The notes: a model not told the origin generated them from the letters alone. Counted from the first letter of the stretch, positions 23,972 through 33,071 are shown. The stretch: DNA of 64,000 bases from an uncultured Mediterraneibacter sp. (GCA_944381495.1 CALWLJ010000002.1:1-64000); one strand, 5' to 3'. Program-made: numbers and translations.

Positions 23972-24862
23972 TTATTTTTCTCTGTAGACAAGGGACTTCA
24001 GGAGCTGCTCGAGGAACTCATCCTGCGCCGGATATCTGTTCAGTTCACGGATCGCCTCAGCTGTCATCCTCTCCACGTCTTTCTTTGACTCCTCAATCCC
24101 TTTCAGCGTGACGTAAGTCGTCTTCTTATTTTTTTCATCACTGTGGACCGGCTTTCCAAGCACTTCGGTCGTGCTAGTCACATCCAGGATGTCATCCTGG
24201 ATCTGGAATGCCAGACCAATCTTCCTGGCAATCTGTTCTACTGTGCGGATATCCTCATCTTCCGCCCCTGCCATTACCGCGCCGATCATCATGGATGCCT
24301 CAATCAGCGCGCTGGTCTTCAGGCGGTAAATGAAGTCAAGAACATCTCCAGATACTTCATGTCCGGACTCCTTCACATCAACGACCTGTCCTCCGATCAT
24401 ACCGTAGATGCCGGCCTTTCCCGCCAGGATCTTCATCGCTTTTCCCGCACGTACAGCATACTCTCCGTCAAGATCAAAACTTCTGCATGCCGTCTCAAAT
24501 GCATAGTTCAAAAGTGCATCCCCTGCAAGGATTCCCATATCTTCTCCATAAATGATATGAGTTGTTTTTCTTCCTCTTCTGTACTCATCGTTATCCATGG
24601 CAGGGAGATCGTCATGGACCAGTGAATACGTATGGATCATCTCAATTGCCGCCATAAATGGAGCGATCATGCCGGGTTCGCCGCCGAACAGCCGGTAGGT
24701 TTCCAGCATCAGCATGGGCCGGATCCTCTTTCCGCCGGCCATCAGGCTATACTCCATGGCCTCCATGATCACCTTTTGATAACCTTCCTGTGCCGGAAGA
24801 TACCTGCGCAGGATCTTTTCAATATAGTCTATCCTTCTTGTATATTCCTCATTAAAATTCAT
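23972..24862 (-). CDS. ispA: farnesyl/geranyl diphosphate synthase
   Basis: A trans-prenyltransferase that condenses IPP with DMAPP or GPP. The 296-residue protein has GGKRIRPML, the first Asp-rich motif DDLPAMDND, and the second FQIQDDILD, in an all-alpha fold. The two residues before the first motif and small residues nearby suit a C15 product, but length cannot be fixed by eye. The ATG at 24862 overlaps the xseB stop by 11 bp. Gene order xseA-xseB-ispA-dxs is conserved in Firmicutes. Confidence 0.95.
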   Translation of the reverse strand: MNFNEEYTRRIDYIEKILRRYLPAQEGYQKVIMEAMEYSLMAGGKRIRPMLMLETYRLFGGEPGMIAPFMAAIEMIHTYSLVHDDLPAMDNDEYRRGRKTTHIIYGEDMGILAGDALLNYAFETACRSFDLDGEYAVRAGKAMKILAGKAGIYGMIGGQVVDVKESGHEVSGDVLDFIYRLKTSALIEASMMIGAVMAGAEDEDIRTVEQIARKIGLAFQIQDDILDVTSTTEVLGKPVHSDEKNKKTTYVTLKGIEESKKDVERMTAEAIRELNRYPAQDEFLEQLLKSLVYREK

Positions 24863-25067
24863 GGGTGCTACCATCCTCATCCAGGACGAGAACCTTTTTT
24901 TCTACTTCATCAATAGATTTCCCGCATTCTTTTAAAAGGTTCATGCCTTTATTATATAAATCAAATGACTTCTCCAGAGAAACATCATCTGCCTCCAGCT
25001 CGCCAATGATCGTCTCAAGCTGGCCGAACATCTCCTCCAGAGTCTGTTTTTTCTTTTTTTCTGCCAA
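24852..25067 (-). CDS. xseB: exodeoxyribonuclease VII small subunit
   Basis: The 71-residue helical-hairpin protein matches XseB throughout: LEEMFGQLETIIGELEADDVSLEKSFDLYNKGM, split as two helices, then LLKECGKSIDEVEKKV. It binds the large subunit and is needed for single-strand DNA cleavage. The start codon is TTG with GGAGG 8 nt upstream. It is 23 bp after xseA and overlaps ispA. Confidence 0.95.
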   Translation of the reverse strand: MAEKKKKQTLEEMFGQLETIIGELEADDVSLEKSFDLYNKGMNLLKECGKSIDEVEKKVLVLDEDGSTHEF

Positions 25068-25090
25068 AGCAAGCTCCTCCTCATCCCCTG

Positions 25091-26326
25091 TCAGGGTTCT
25101 TCTTTCTGCCTGTTTTCGGCGCCCGGATATGCGATCGGGGCAACCGACCTTACTTCCGTCCGGATCGTACCGTCTGCCACATAGATCGTCAAAGGATCTC
25201 CCGCGCCGACCTGTTCGATGCTTCTTACATTTCCCGACGGTCCCTGCACATAAGAATACCCCTGGCTCAATTTTTCCAGAGGAGAAAGTCTCTTCATCTT
25301 CTCAACATACAGAGCAAGTCTGTGCTTCCGGTCCGTCATACGCGTATCCATCAAAGCCCGCAGACGGCTCTCCAAATCTGCCGCATACTGCCGTTTCTCA
25401 TTCAATTTCTGCCGGGGATGGGCGAACTTCAGCCGCAGCGCCGTCCGCTCCAATGCGGCCCGCCAGGCAGTGGTCTTCATATACACTGCTTTCCGCATGG
25501 CCTGTACACAGGAAAGCATCCGCTCACGGACCTCCCGGTACTCATATACTGCCAGTTCAGCCGCCGCCGAGGGCGTAGGCGCTCTCAGATCTGCCACGAA
25601 ATCTGCAATCGTCGTATCTGTCTCATGCCCCACAGCTGAAATAACGGGGACCGCACAGTCAAAGATTGCCCTTGCAACACTCTCTTCATTAAATGCCCAC
25701 AAGTCTTCTATGCTTCCTCCGCCTCTTCCGACAATGATCACATCTACCTGTTTCTTCTCCAGCGCCCGGATCCCGCGGATGATGTTCTCCGCGGCTCCTT
25801 CTCCCTGAACCTGGGCAGGATAAAGGATCAGCTGCACATATGGATTTCTCCGTGAAGAGACATTGATAATATCACGGACCGCAGCTCCCGTGGGAGCAGT
25901 AACGATTCCCACAGTATTTACATATCTGGGAATCGGGCGCTTATATTCCGGAGCAAACATCCCCATCTCTCCCAGTTCCTTCTTCAGAGCTTCAAATCTT
26001 GCATAAAGAAGTCCTGCGCCGTCCAGAACGATCTCCCGCGCATAAAGCTGATATCTTCCGTCCCTTTCATAGACGTCTACATTTCCCAGGACAATCACCT
26101 GCTGTCCGTCCTGCATACGAAAAGAAAGCCCCGCCCTTGCCCCTGCAAACATAATGCAGGCAATCGTGCCGGACTCATCTTTCAGTGAAAAATAAATGTG
26201 TCCCGATGAATGATATTTACAGTTGGACACTTCTCCTTTTACATAGATCCGGTTCAGCATGAAGTCCTGCGTAAACATATTTTTGATATAGGAATTCACC
26301 TGCTTGACCGTATAAACACTGTTCAT
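25091..26326 (-). CDS. xseA: exodeoxyribonuclease VII large subunit
   Basis: The catalytic subunit of ExoVII, which degrades single-stranded DNA from both ends. The 411-residue protein has an N-terminal OB-fold (YVKGEVSNCKYHSSGHIYFSL, split by a helix), then the catalytic domain with GIVTAPTGAAVRDI and VGRGGGSIEDLWAFN, followed by a coiled-coil region and a C-terminal LSPLEKLSQGYSYV strand. The ATG follows the nusB stop by one base (TAAAATG), so expression is coupled to nusB. Confidence 0.95.
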   Translation of the reverse strand: MNSVYTVKQVNSYIKNMFTQDFMLNRIYVKGEVSNCKYHSSGHIYFSLKDESGTIACIMFAGARAGLSFRMQDGQQVIVLGNVDVYERDGRYQLYAREIVLDGAGLLYARFEALKKELGEMGMFAPEYKRPIPRYVNTVGIVTAPTGAAVRDIINVSSRRNPYVQLILYPAQVQGEGAAENIIRGIRALEKKQVDVIIVGRGGGSIEDLWAFNEESVARAIFDCAVPVISAVGHETDTTIADFVADLRAPTPSAAAELAVYEYREVRERMLSCVQAMRKAVYMKTTAWRAALERTALRLKFAHPRQKLNEKRQYAADLESRLRALMDTRMTDRKHRLALYVEKMKRLSPLEKLSQGYSYVQGPSGNVRSIEQVGAGDPLTIYVADGTIRTEVRSVAPIAYPGAENRQKEEP

Positions 26327-26327
26327 T

Positions 26328-26735
26328 TTATGACTCCAGTTTTGCCAGTTTCCCCAGCACACCGTTCACAAAGGACGGACTGTCTCCGCCACTGAACTTT
26401 TTGGCCAGTTCTACTGCTTCGTTAATGGCCACTCCCGTCGGAATCTCATCATCCCACTTCATCTCATAGACGCCAAGTCTGAGTATCGTCAGATCGACTT
26501 TATTCATCCTGGAAGTCTTCCATCCTTTTGTATTCTCATTGATAAGCGCGTCGATCTCCGGTACATGGGAGACAACCGCCTCATATTTCTTCCGTATGTA
26601 TTCTTTGTCTTTCTCGGCTGCATCCTCAAGCATCTCAAAATAATTCGTCAGATGCTCCGGCATCTCAGCCGCATCATTAAATTCTATCTGGAACAGCATC
26701 TTGAAAATGTGTTCACGAAGCTCCGTCCTTACCAT
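26328..26735 (-). CDS. nusB: transcription antitermination factor NusB
   Basis: An all-helical protein of 135 residues that binds boxA RNA with S10 and supports rRNA antitermination. RTELREHIFKMLFQIEF at the N-terminus and ILRLGVYEMKW, ATGVAINEAVELAKKF-like (here PTGVAINEAVELAKKF) near the C-terminus are characteristic. The ATG at 26735 has AGGAG 5 nt upstream; earlier ATGs lack a site. It follows the Asp23 gene but a terminator lies between, so it may be fed by read-through or a weak promoter in the short spacer. Confidence 0.95.
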   Translation of the reverse strand: MVRTELREHIFKMLFQIEFNDAAEMPEHLTNYFEMLEDAAEKDKEYIRKKYEAVVSHVPEIDALINENTKGWKTSRMNKVDLTILRLGVYEMKWDDEIPTGVAINEAVELAKKFSGGDSPSFVNGVLGKLAKLES

Positions 26736-26794
26736 ATCGTCTCCTCTCATGTAGTACACCGTTCGTCGAATAACAAGACCAGTCCCGTTTATAG

Positions 26795-26817
26795 AAAAAG
26801 GATGTCTTGCGACATCC
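26795..26817 (-). terminator. terminator after the Asp23-family gene
   Basis: A perfect 7-bp stem GGATGTC/GACATCC with a GCAA tetraloop and five U residues on the minus strand. Confidence 0.85.
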
Positions 26818-26855
26818 CTTATTATACAACACGTGACAGGATCTTTGCAATAAGA

Positions 26856-27239
26856 TCACTCCTGGTTTTCCATCTCAACTCCTGCAACTCTGATGTTGAC
26901 ATCTGCCACTTCCAGCCCGGTCATGTTCTCCACTGCGTTCTTCACTTTCTCCTGAACCTTTGCAGAGACATCTACAATACTGTAGTTGTATTTTATATTC
27001 AGCGCAAGAGAAACTGTGACCACACCTTCAAGCACATCTACCTTCACGCCCTTTGACAGGTTCTTCATCCCCAGCCGGCTGATCAGCTCGTTGGTAATGT
27101 TTCCCGCCATGGAAGCGACTCCTTCTACTTCCGTAGCAGCAAGAGCAGCAATGATCGCCACCACTTCATCCGCGATCTTCACCTCGCCCATGCTGGTCTC
27201 ATTCTGTATCGTATAAGCATTTCTTTCGTCCTTCGCCAT
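26856..27239 (-). CDS. Asp23/Gls24 family envelope stress protein
   Basis: The 127-residue protein has the family core: GEVKIADEVVAIIAALAATEVEGVASM, here in two parts, then GVKVDVLEGVVTVSLALNIKYNYSIVDV and VQEKVKNAVENMTGLEVADVNIRV. It is the counterpart of Bacillus YqhY, which also precedes nusB and is linked to fatty-acid synthesis control there. In Lachnospiraceae its role is not established, and accBC, the Bacillus neighbours, are absent here. The ATG at 27239 has GGGAGG 8 nt upstream. Confidence 0.9.
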   Translation of the reverse strand: MAKDERNAYTIQNETSMGEVKIADEVVAIIAALAATEVEGVASMAGNITNELISRLGMKNLSKGVKVDVLEGVVTVSLALNIKYNYSIVDVSAKVQEKVKNAVENMTGLEVADVNIRVAGVEMENQE

Positions 27240-27273
27240 GTTCAAAACCTCCCGTTTTGTCTAATCTTTTTAC

Positions 27274-27301
27274 ATTATAACAAATATCCCGGAATTTGCA
27301 A
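27274..27301 (-). promoter_or_regulatory. sigma-A promoter of the Asp23-family gene
   Basis: TTGCAA (27296-27301), a 16-bp spacer and a perfect TATAAT (27274-27279) on the minus strand, directly after prfC. Confidence 0.8.
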
Positions 27302-27315
27302 AGGGATTCGTCTTC

Positions 27316-28908
27316 TTATGAACGACCGAACTCAGAGAGCTGAAGCCCCTCGTTCCGCTCCAGTGTCATACGGATGCTCCACTCATGGATAAAGAGAAGG
27401 AGAGGACGTCCTTTCAGGTCTTTGATCTTCTTCATATCTGATGTGCCGCTCAGACGGTCCATATCCACATCCGGTGTCTCGATCCACCGGATATATTCAT
27501 AAGGAAGATTCTCCAGTATGATCTCTACATTATATTCATTCTTCAGCCGGTATTTCAGCACGTCGAACTGCAGGACTCCTACAACGCCTACTATGATCTC
27601 TTCCATGCCGGTATTGTATTCCTGGAAGATCTGGATCGCGCCTTCCTGAGCGATCTGGTTAATGCCTTTTACAAACTGTTTCCGCTTCATGGTATCCACC
27701 TGGCGCACTCTGGCGAAATGCTCCGGGGCGAATGTGGGGATTCCCTCATAGGCGAACTTCTCTTTTGATGTGGTCAGCGTATCGCCGATGGAAAAAATCC
27801 CGGGATCAAAAACGCCGATAATATCGCCGCCGTAGGCTTTATCAATAATCTTCCTCTCACTTGCCATCATCTGCTGCGGCTGAGAAAGACGGACCTCCTT
27901 CTGTCCCTGTACATGATACACTGTCATTCCCGCATCGAACTCACCGGAACAGATCCTCATAAAGGCGATCCTGTCTCTGTGAGCCTTGTTCATGTTTGCC
28001 TGGATCTTGAACACAAATGCTGAGAAATCCTTTTCTGTCATCGGATCGATTTCCCCGTGATCAGACATTCTCGGCAGGGGAGATGTGGTCATCCTTATGA
28101 AATGTTCCAGGAATGTCTGCACGCCAAAATTGGTCAGAGCGGAGCCGAAGAACACCGGGGAAAGCTTTCCCTGATTTACCAGTTCCTGGTCAAACTCCGC
28201 GGAAGCCCCGTCCAGAAGCTCAATCTCCTCCTCCAGATTGATCTTGGCTTCCGTTCCGATCAGCCAGTCGATCTCCGGATTATTGATCTGTACTTTCTTC
28301 ACTTCTCCTACTGTTGTTCCCTTCTTCGTATCGGAGAAAAGTTCAACTTCTTTCTCTGTCCTGTCATAGACGCCCTTGAACTCCTTTCCGGAACCGATAG
28401 GCCAGTTTACCGGACAGGTGGGGATCCCCAGCTCCTTCTCAATATCATCCAGCAGATCAAAGGTGTCCTTTGCATCCCGGTCCATCTTGTTGATAAATGT
28501 AAAGATGGGGATGTGGCGCATGGCGCAGACCTTGAAAAGCTTTCTTGTCTGCGCCTCCACTCCCTTGGACGCATCAATGACCATGACTGCCGAATCCGCC
28601 GCCATCAGTGTACGATAGGTGTCCTCCGAGAAATCCTGATGTCCCGGCGTATCAAGGATATTAATGCAGAATCCCTCGTAATTAAACTGAAGGACAGAGG
28701 ATGTAACCGAAATACCTCTCTCCTTTTCGATCTCCATCCAGTCTGAGACCGCATGTTTTGCCGTTGCCTTTCCTTTGACTGACCCCGCCTGATTGATAAC
28801 TCCGCCGTAGAGCAGGAACTTCTCTGTCAGAGTCGTCTTTCCCGCATCCGGGTGGGAAATAATGGCAAAGGTTCTTCTCTTTTTTATCTCATTGGTAATA
28901 TCCGACAT
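27316..28908 (-). CDS. prfC: peptide chain release factor 3
   Basis: A translational GTPase that recycles RF1/RF2 from the ribosome. It has 530 residues, the normal RF3 length. The G motifs are SHPDAGKTTLTEK, the effector loop KERGISVTSSV, DTPGHQDFSEDTY and FINKMDRD. The C-terminal RF3 domain follows (IVGVVGVLQFDVLKYRL). The start ATG has AGGAG upstream. It follows cysK by 77 bp of spacer in which I see no promoter or terminator. Confidence 0.96.
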   Translation of the reverse strand: MSDITNEIKKRRTFAIISHPDAGKTTLTEKFLLYGGVINQAGSVKGKATAKHAVSDWMEIEKERGISVTSSVLQFNYEGFCINILDTPGHQDFSEDTYRTLMAADSAVMVIDASKGVEAQTRKLFKVCAMRHIPIFTFINKMDRDAKDTFDLLDDIEKELGIPTCPVNWPIGSGKEFKGVYDRTEKEVELFSDTKKGTTVGEVKKVQINNPEIDWLIGTEAKINLEEEIELLDGASAEFDQELVNQGKLSPVFFGSALTNFGVQTFLEHFIRMTTSPLPRMSDHGEIDPMTEKDFSAFVFKIQANMNKAHRDRIAFMRICSGEFDAGMTVYHVQGQKEVRLSQPQQMMASERKIIDKAYGGDIIGVFDPGIFSIGDTLTTSKEKFAYEGIPTFAPEHFARVRQVDTMKRKQFVKGINQIAQEGAIQIFQEYNTGMEEIIVGVVGVLQFDVLKYRLKNEYNVEIILENLPYEYIRWIETPDVDMDRLSGTSDMKKIKDLKGRPLLLFIHEWSIRMTLERNEGLQLSEFGRS

Positions 28909-28985
28909 AATTATCTTCTCCTGATTCTTCTTCCTTATCCTGCAAATCTGCTTTTTCCATTGCCCCAGGCCGCGCCGGCAGACTG

Positions 28986-29927
28986 CTATTCGTCAAAAAG
29001 AGGCGTGGAAAAATATCTTTCCGCAGTGTCAGGCAGTACAGTTACAACTGTTTTGCCCGGTCCCAGTTTCCGTGCAAGCTTCAGAGCTGCTGCCACATTT
29101 GTTCCGGAAGAGATGCCGCACATGATGCCTTCCTTCGAAGCCAGCTCCTGGGAGGTACGGATTGCCTCCTCATCTGTAACGATGCAGATCTCATCGTAAA
29201 TATTCCTATTTAATATAGCCGGGATCACTCCGTCTCCGATTCCCATCTGCAGATGAGTTCCGATGGACCCGCCGGACAGGATTGCCGCATGTTCCGGCTC
29301 CACCGCCCAGATCTCCATATCCGGATTCTTCTCCTTCAGGACTTCGCCGATACCGGTGATTGTTCCTCCTGTTCCAATTCCCGAACAGAATCCGTCGATG
29401 GGACAGTCTGCCTGTTCCAGTATCTCTACCGCAGTCTGATCTCTGTGTACCGCCGGATTCGCCGGATTTTCAAACTGCTGGGGAACAAAGACTCTCGGAT
29501 CCTCCTCAGCCATGCGAAGCGCCGTGTTCAGACACTCTTCAATACATGCTCCGATGTTTCCCGCATCATGGATCAGGATTACTTCCGCGCCATAGTGTTT
29601 CACCAGTTTTCTGCGTTCCTCGCTGACAGAATCAGGCATGATGATCTTCGTCTTATATCCCCGCACAGCACCTACAAGTGCAAGGCCGATTCCCTGATTT
29701 CCGCTGGTCGGCTCCACAATAATGGTGTCTTCTTTGATCAAACCTCTGTCCTCTGCATCTTTGATCATATTGTATGCCGTTCTCGTCTTGATAGAGCCCC
29801 CTACATTCAGGCCCTCGAATTTTACAAGAATCTGTGCGCTGCCTTCCTCCGCCATCCGGCCCAGCCGGATCAGAGGTGTATGGCCCATTGCTTCCAGTAT
29901 ATTATTATAAATCATTGCTGTTTCCAT
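28986..29927 (-). CDS. cysK: cysteine synthase (O-acetylserine sulfhydrylase family)
   Basis: A PLP-dependent enzyme that forms cysteine from O-acetylserine and sulfide. The 313-residue protein has NVGGSIKTRTAYNM with the PLP-binding Lys, the substrate loop PTSGNQGIGLAL (classical CysK has TSGNTG), and GIGTGGTITGIGEVL for the phosphate. The TSGNQG variant occurs in Clostridia cysteine synthases, and a related PLP function cannot be excluded. The start is either the ATG at 29927 or the one at 29915; neither has an ideal site. Its promoter carries a palindrome over the -35 box. Confidence 0.88.
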   Translation of the reverse strand: METAMIYNNILEAMGHTPLIRLGRMAEEGSAQILVKFEGLNVGGSIKTRTAYNMIKDAEDRGLIKEDTIIVEPTSGNQGIGLALVGAVRGYKTKIIMPDSVSEERRKLVKHYGAEVILIHDAGNIGACIEECLNTALRMAEEDPRVFVPQQFENPANPAVHRDQTAVEILEQADCPIDGFCSGIGTGGTITGIGEVLKEKNPDMEIWAVEPEHAAILSGGSIGTHLQMGIGDGVIPAILNRNIYDEICIVTDEEAIRTSQELASKEGIMCGISSGTNVAAALKLARKLGPGKTVVTVLPDTAERYFSTPLFDE

Positions 29928-29969
29928 ACCTTTCCGATAAACTATTTTCTGATATACCCTAACTTTATT

Positions 29970-29999
29970 ATTATATTACGGAAGGGTTGAGAACTCAAC
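29970..29999 (-). promoter_or_regulatory. sigma-A promoter of cysK with overlapping palindrome
   Basis: TTGAGT (29993-29998), a 17-bp spacer and a perfect TATAAT (29970-29975) on the minus strand. The dyad GTTGAG-AA-CTCAAC (29986-29999) overlaps the -35 box, as a repressor operator would. A sulfur regulator such as CymR is a guess only. Confidence 0.75.
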
Positions 30000-30049
30000 T
30001 AATTTCTGTTCCATATCAATACATTTTCTTTTTTACAGCAGACTTACTG

Positions 30050-30103
30050 AAAAAAAATCAGAACACCTGTCTGCTTTATATGCAGATCATGCAGGTGTTC
30101 TGA
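30050..30103 (-). terminator. terminator of the spoIIIA operon
   Basis: Perfect 12-bp arms (30058-30069 and 30092-30103) with a 22-nt loop, followed on the minus strand by eight U residues, 70 bp after spoIIIAH. Confidence 0.9.
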
Positions 30104-30171
30104 CTGCTTCTGATCCCGGCTTTGACGGACTGTTTTCTGTTGGCAGCGCTTCCCGCCCCGTCTGAACGCCT

Positions 30172-30789
30172 TTATTCGTGTATCGGTGTAATCACGATAT
30201 TTTCCGGCGCAATATCTGTCTGCCTTGTAACGATATCCTCGATCTGCGCCCGGTTCGCATCTGTCAACTCAGATGCATTGACAACCACATCTGCAGAATC
30301 TTCTGTCAGACTGACTACAGCCTCTGAAAATCCCTTTGCCGCCATCAGAGTCTCAATCGCCACTTCTTTTTCGGAAATTTCTGTAATCTCTACCATCTGG
30401 GCTACCGCATCTTTTTTCTCTTCATCGCTCAGATTTGTATTGTCAATAATCGCCTGCAATGTTTCCTTATTCTGAGCCCGAACCTGTTCTCGGGACACCT
30501 TTGCCTGAGCTACCGTGGCGGCAGCTTCTCCGCTGGTAAGCACCGCTTCTCCCGGTGTTCCTTCTACTTCTGAATCATTGCTGACAATATCATCTGTAGA
30601 ACTCTCAATATCTTCCTGTGAGATATCAAGAAGCTCCTGGCTGGCAAGATCTGCATTCGCTTCTGTAGTACTGTCCGTGTCCGCCGCTCCGTCAAACAGT
30701 CTTCCCGAATAGTTCAGATATCCCGCTACAGCAATCATAACGGCAAGAGTGGCGATGATGATCTGGTTTTTCTTGAACAAACGTTTCAC
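30172..30789 (-). CDS. spoIIIAH: SpoIIIAH, ring component of the mother cell-forespore channel
   Basis: It forms the mother-cell side of the A-Q channel with forespore SpoIIQ. The 205-residue protein has one N-terminal membrane helix (about 9-24), a disordered acidic Ser/Thr/Glu linker (about 35-95), and a C-terminal YscJ/FliF-like ring domain with KETLQAIIDNTNLSDEEKKD and KGFSEAVVSLTEDSADVVV. It is the last gene of the operon, 15 bp after spoIIIAG, and is followed by a strong terminator. Confidence 0.95.
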   Translation of the reverse strand: MKRLFKKNQIIIATLAVMIAVAGYLNYSGRLFDGAADTDSTTEANADLASQELLDISQEDIESSTDDIVSNDSEVEGTPGEAVLTSGEAAATVAQAKVSREQVRAQNKETLQAIIDNTNLSDEEKKDAVAQMVEITEISEKEVAIETLMAAKGFSEAVVSLTEDSADVVVNASELTDANRAQIEDIVTRQTDIAPENIVITPIHE

Positions 30790-30804
30790 TTAACAATCCT
30801 CCTT

Positions 30805-31410
30805 TTATGTATCAGCCCGTTTCATTATTTTAATCTTATGCGCCTCTACACCGAATAATGCCTGAACGGCCTCCGTAATATTCCGAACCACGACTGCATT
30901 GTCTCCCCCATCAGCGATTACTACCACTCCCTCGATTTCCGGCGACAATTCCTTGCTTATATAAGGAGATTGGGAACCGTCCGAGTTCTGTTCGTATACA
31001 CTTGTCTGATCCGATGAGCTGTCCTCTGTCACCCGGGTTCCGCCGCTGCTGTCCTCCTCATCTGTTGTCTGGTTTGTGCTGGACCGGTCTTTCTCAACCA
31101 CTTTCTGTCCGCTTGATTTCAGGGTGATCATCACTGTCACCTTACCTACGCCTTCCACATTTTCCAGCGTCTGCGCTGTCTTCTGCTCCAGATATGCTCC
31201 GTACGCATCGGCGTCTGATGAGGCCAGATCCTGATCATTGCCGGATGAAGTGCTCTTATCACCACCTCCTTCTTCCGGAACCGGAAATACAGCTACCAGC
31301 AGGAGGAGTCCCACAAGAAGCAGGATCACAAGCTGGTTTTTCTTCGGGAGCTTTTCGCCGCTTCTGACGCCGGCAAGCCATGTCTTCCATTTATTTTGCT
31401 TACTCTCCAA
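30805..31410 (-). CDS. spoIIIAG: SpoIIIAG
   Basis: Second ring-forming protein of the SpoIIIA-SpoIIQ channel. The 201-residue protein has a membrane helix (about 26-44), an acidic Ser/Asp linker, and a ring domain with ENVEGVGKVTVMITLKSSG and YISKELSPEIEGVVVIADGG. It overlaps spoIIIAF by 11 bp. The long Ser/Thr/Asp stretch inside the ring domain (about 112-150) is the usual beta-insertion of this protein. Confidence 0.93.
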   Translation of the reverse strand: MESKQNKWKTWLAGVRSGEKLPKKNQLVILLLVGLLLLVAVFPVPEEGGGDKSTSSGNDQDLASSDADAYGAYLEQKTAQTLENVEGVGKVTVMITLKSSGQKVVEKDRSSTNQTTDEEDSSGGTRVTEDSSSDQTSVYEQNSDGSQSPYISKELSPEIEGVVVIADGGDNAVVVRNITEAVQALFGVEAHKIKIMKRADT

Positions 31411-31822
31411 TTCTGATCTCCTCCACTTCTATGAGGTTCTCATCTCTGCTCTCTGCTCCGGTTTCTGTCTGCGTTTCTCTGTTTTCGCCGGATACACCTC
31501 CTTCTGTTTCTCCGCCTCCTGTGCCGCCCATGTATTCCTCCGGAACAAAATCCAGGATATCCGCATCTTCCAGCCTTTTGCTTGCCTCTCTCATCTCTCT
31601 TGTCTCCTGTTCGTATTCCCGGCTGTGATACAGATCAAGAAAACTTTCCTCGATTCCCGCGACTCTGAACACAGGACTGATCAGCAGCAGGATCAGTACA
31701 AGTCCGGAAAAGAAACGGATATATTTTGTATACTGCTTTCCCGGGACAGCATGCAGTACAGCGGCTGAAACAACCAGATATGCGGCAATATTCTGGATCC
31801 ACCCATATAGTTCATCCAGCAT
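31400..31822 (-). CDS. spoIIIAF: SpoIIIAF
   Basis: A 140-residue membrane protein with two N-terminal helices (about 9-27 and 36-52) separated by PGKQYTKYIRFFSG, which is typical of SpoIIIAF. A soluble ring-like domain is followed by a Gly/Glu/Thr-rich tail. It is part of the SpoIIIA export-like machine and sits 55 bp after spoIIIAE; the spacing is the longest within the operon. Confidence 0.92.
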   Translation of the reverse strand: MLDELYGWIQNIAAYLVVSAAVLHAVPGKQYTKYIRFFSGLVLILLLISPVFRVAGIEESFLDLYHSREYEQETREMREASKRLEDADILDFVPEEYMGGTGGGETEGGVSGENRETQTETGAESRDENLIEVEEIRIGE

Positions 31823-31877
31823 GTTCTTTCCTCCTTTCCTTCTGCATGAATCCCGTGAAATTCCCCCGCCTCATTCA

Positions 31878-33071
31878 TTATGAAGTTGATGCCGCCACCA
31901 CTGCGATTGTCAGGAGGAAAAGTACTCCTACAGAAAAAAGCACCTGAACAAGCATCTCATAGCCTTCACTGATACCGCCGATACAGCCCGTGATCCGTTT
32001 ATCAGACACCGGCTGTACAAGGGCTGAGGCCAGCTTATACATAAAGGCCATGATCAGCATCTGTATCAGGGGTACCGCACACACCGCAACAGCGATGACT
32101 GCTCCGGCCATACCGATCCCGTTTTTGATCAGTACGGCAGTCCCCAGCACGACCTCCGTTACGCCGCCCATTACATTTCCAACCCAGGGCAGCGCCTCCG
32201 CAGTCCTTGTCAGCGTGCTCCGTTTCAGCGTGTCAATAGCCGGAGCCAGCAGTCCCTGTACCACATTGATCCCGATCACGCAGGTCAAAAGTGTCTTGAG
32301 CACCCAGGAAACCAGCTTTCGCAGCAGTTCGGCGAATTCCGACAGGAAATCTTCTCCTGTCAGATTGCCCATGACCCGCACCATAATATAAATATTTACA
32401 ACCGGCAGAAGAAACCGGACGATCAGGATCTCCACCACATAGATCAGAAACAGGATCACATTATAAAAAAAGAGTGCCGTCACGCTGCCGGAGGCAAATG
32501 CCACTGCCAGGAAATAACTGGGACAGAGCACACGCATGAATTCCACCAGTGAATCCAGCCTTTCCTCCAGCCCGCTCATAGCAGTCCGGAAGGCAGTCAG
32601 GCAGAGGGTGATCAGAAGCATATAAAGCACATAGAAACTGATCTCCGAGATCTGTCTGTTCTGGAAAGCACCGGAAAAATTGGTAAACACGGCGGCGATC
32701 AGGGCAACCAGCAGCACATAGACCAGATTATGCCGGTTATAACGGAACTCATAAGATATCTGATCTCCCAGGAAATTCAGAAGCATTTTGCCTGTTTCTT
32801 CTATGTTTCCTGAAATAAGAGCGCTCACCACATCCGTGAACCGGATCTTATCATCCGGAAACATGGAATGCAGACTGTCTTCAATCTCGTTAAAATCGAA
32901 TTCCCCCAGCATTGCATCCTCCACCTGTGTCTGCAGTTCATCCGCCTCCTCATCACTCAGCTGTTTTCCCTCTCCCTGGCCCGGTTCCTCCGCTCCTACG
33001 ATCCGTGTTCCTGCCCCAAAAAGCAGAAGAACCAGGATAAAAGTGACCAGGAACTGATAAAGCCGCCTCAT
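31878..33071 (-). CDS. spoIIIAE: SpoIIIAE, polytopic membrane protein
   Basis: The 397-residue protein has a signal peptide (about 1-27, ending near GAGTRIVGAEE), an extracytoplasmic helical part (about 30-110), and about seven transmembrane helices to the C-terminus. Conserved stretches include PALPWVGNVMGG-like EALPWVGNVMGGVTEVV and GNLTGEDFLSEFAELL. It is the largest membrane component of the SpoIIIA complex. It overlaps spoIIIAD by 4 bp. Confidence 0.95.
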   Translation of the reverse strand: MRRLYQFLVTFILVLLLFGAGTRIVGAEEPGQGEGKQLSDEEADELQTQVEDAMLGEFDFNEIEDSLHSMFPDDKIRFTDVVSALISGNIEETGKMLLNFLGDQISYEFRYNRHNLVYVLLVALIAAVFTNFSGAFQNRQISEISFYVLYMLLITLCLTAFRTAMSGLEERLDSLVEFMRVLCPSYFLAVAFASGSVTALFFYNVILFLIYVVEILIVRFLLPVVNIYIMVRVMGNLTGEDFLSEFAELLRKLVSWVLKTLLTCVIGINVVQGLLAPAIDTLKRSTLTRTAEALPWVGNVMGGVTEVVLGTAVLIKNGIGMAGAVIAVAVCAVPLIQMLIMAFMYKLASALVQPVSDKRITGCIGGISEGYEMLVQVLFSVGVLFLLTIAVVAASTS

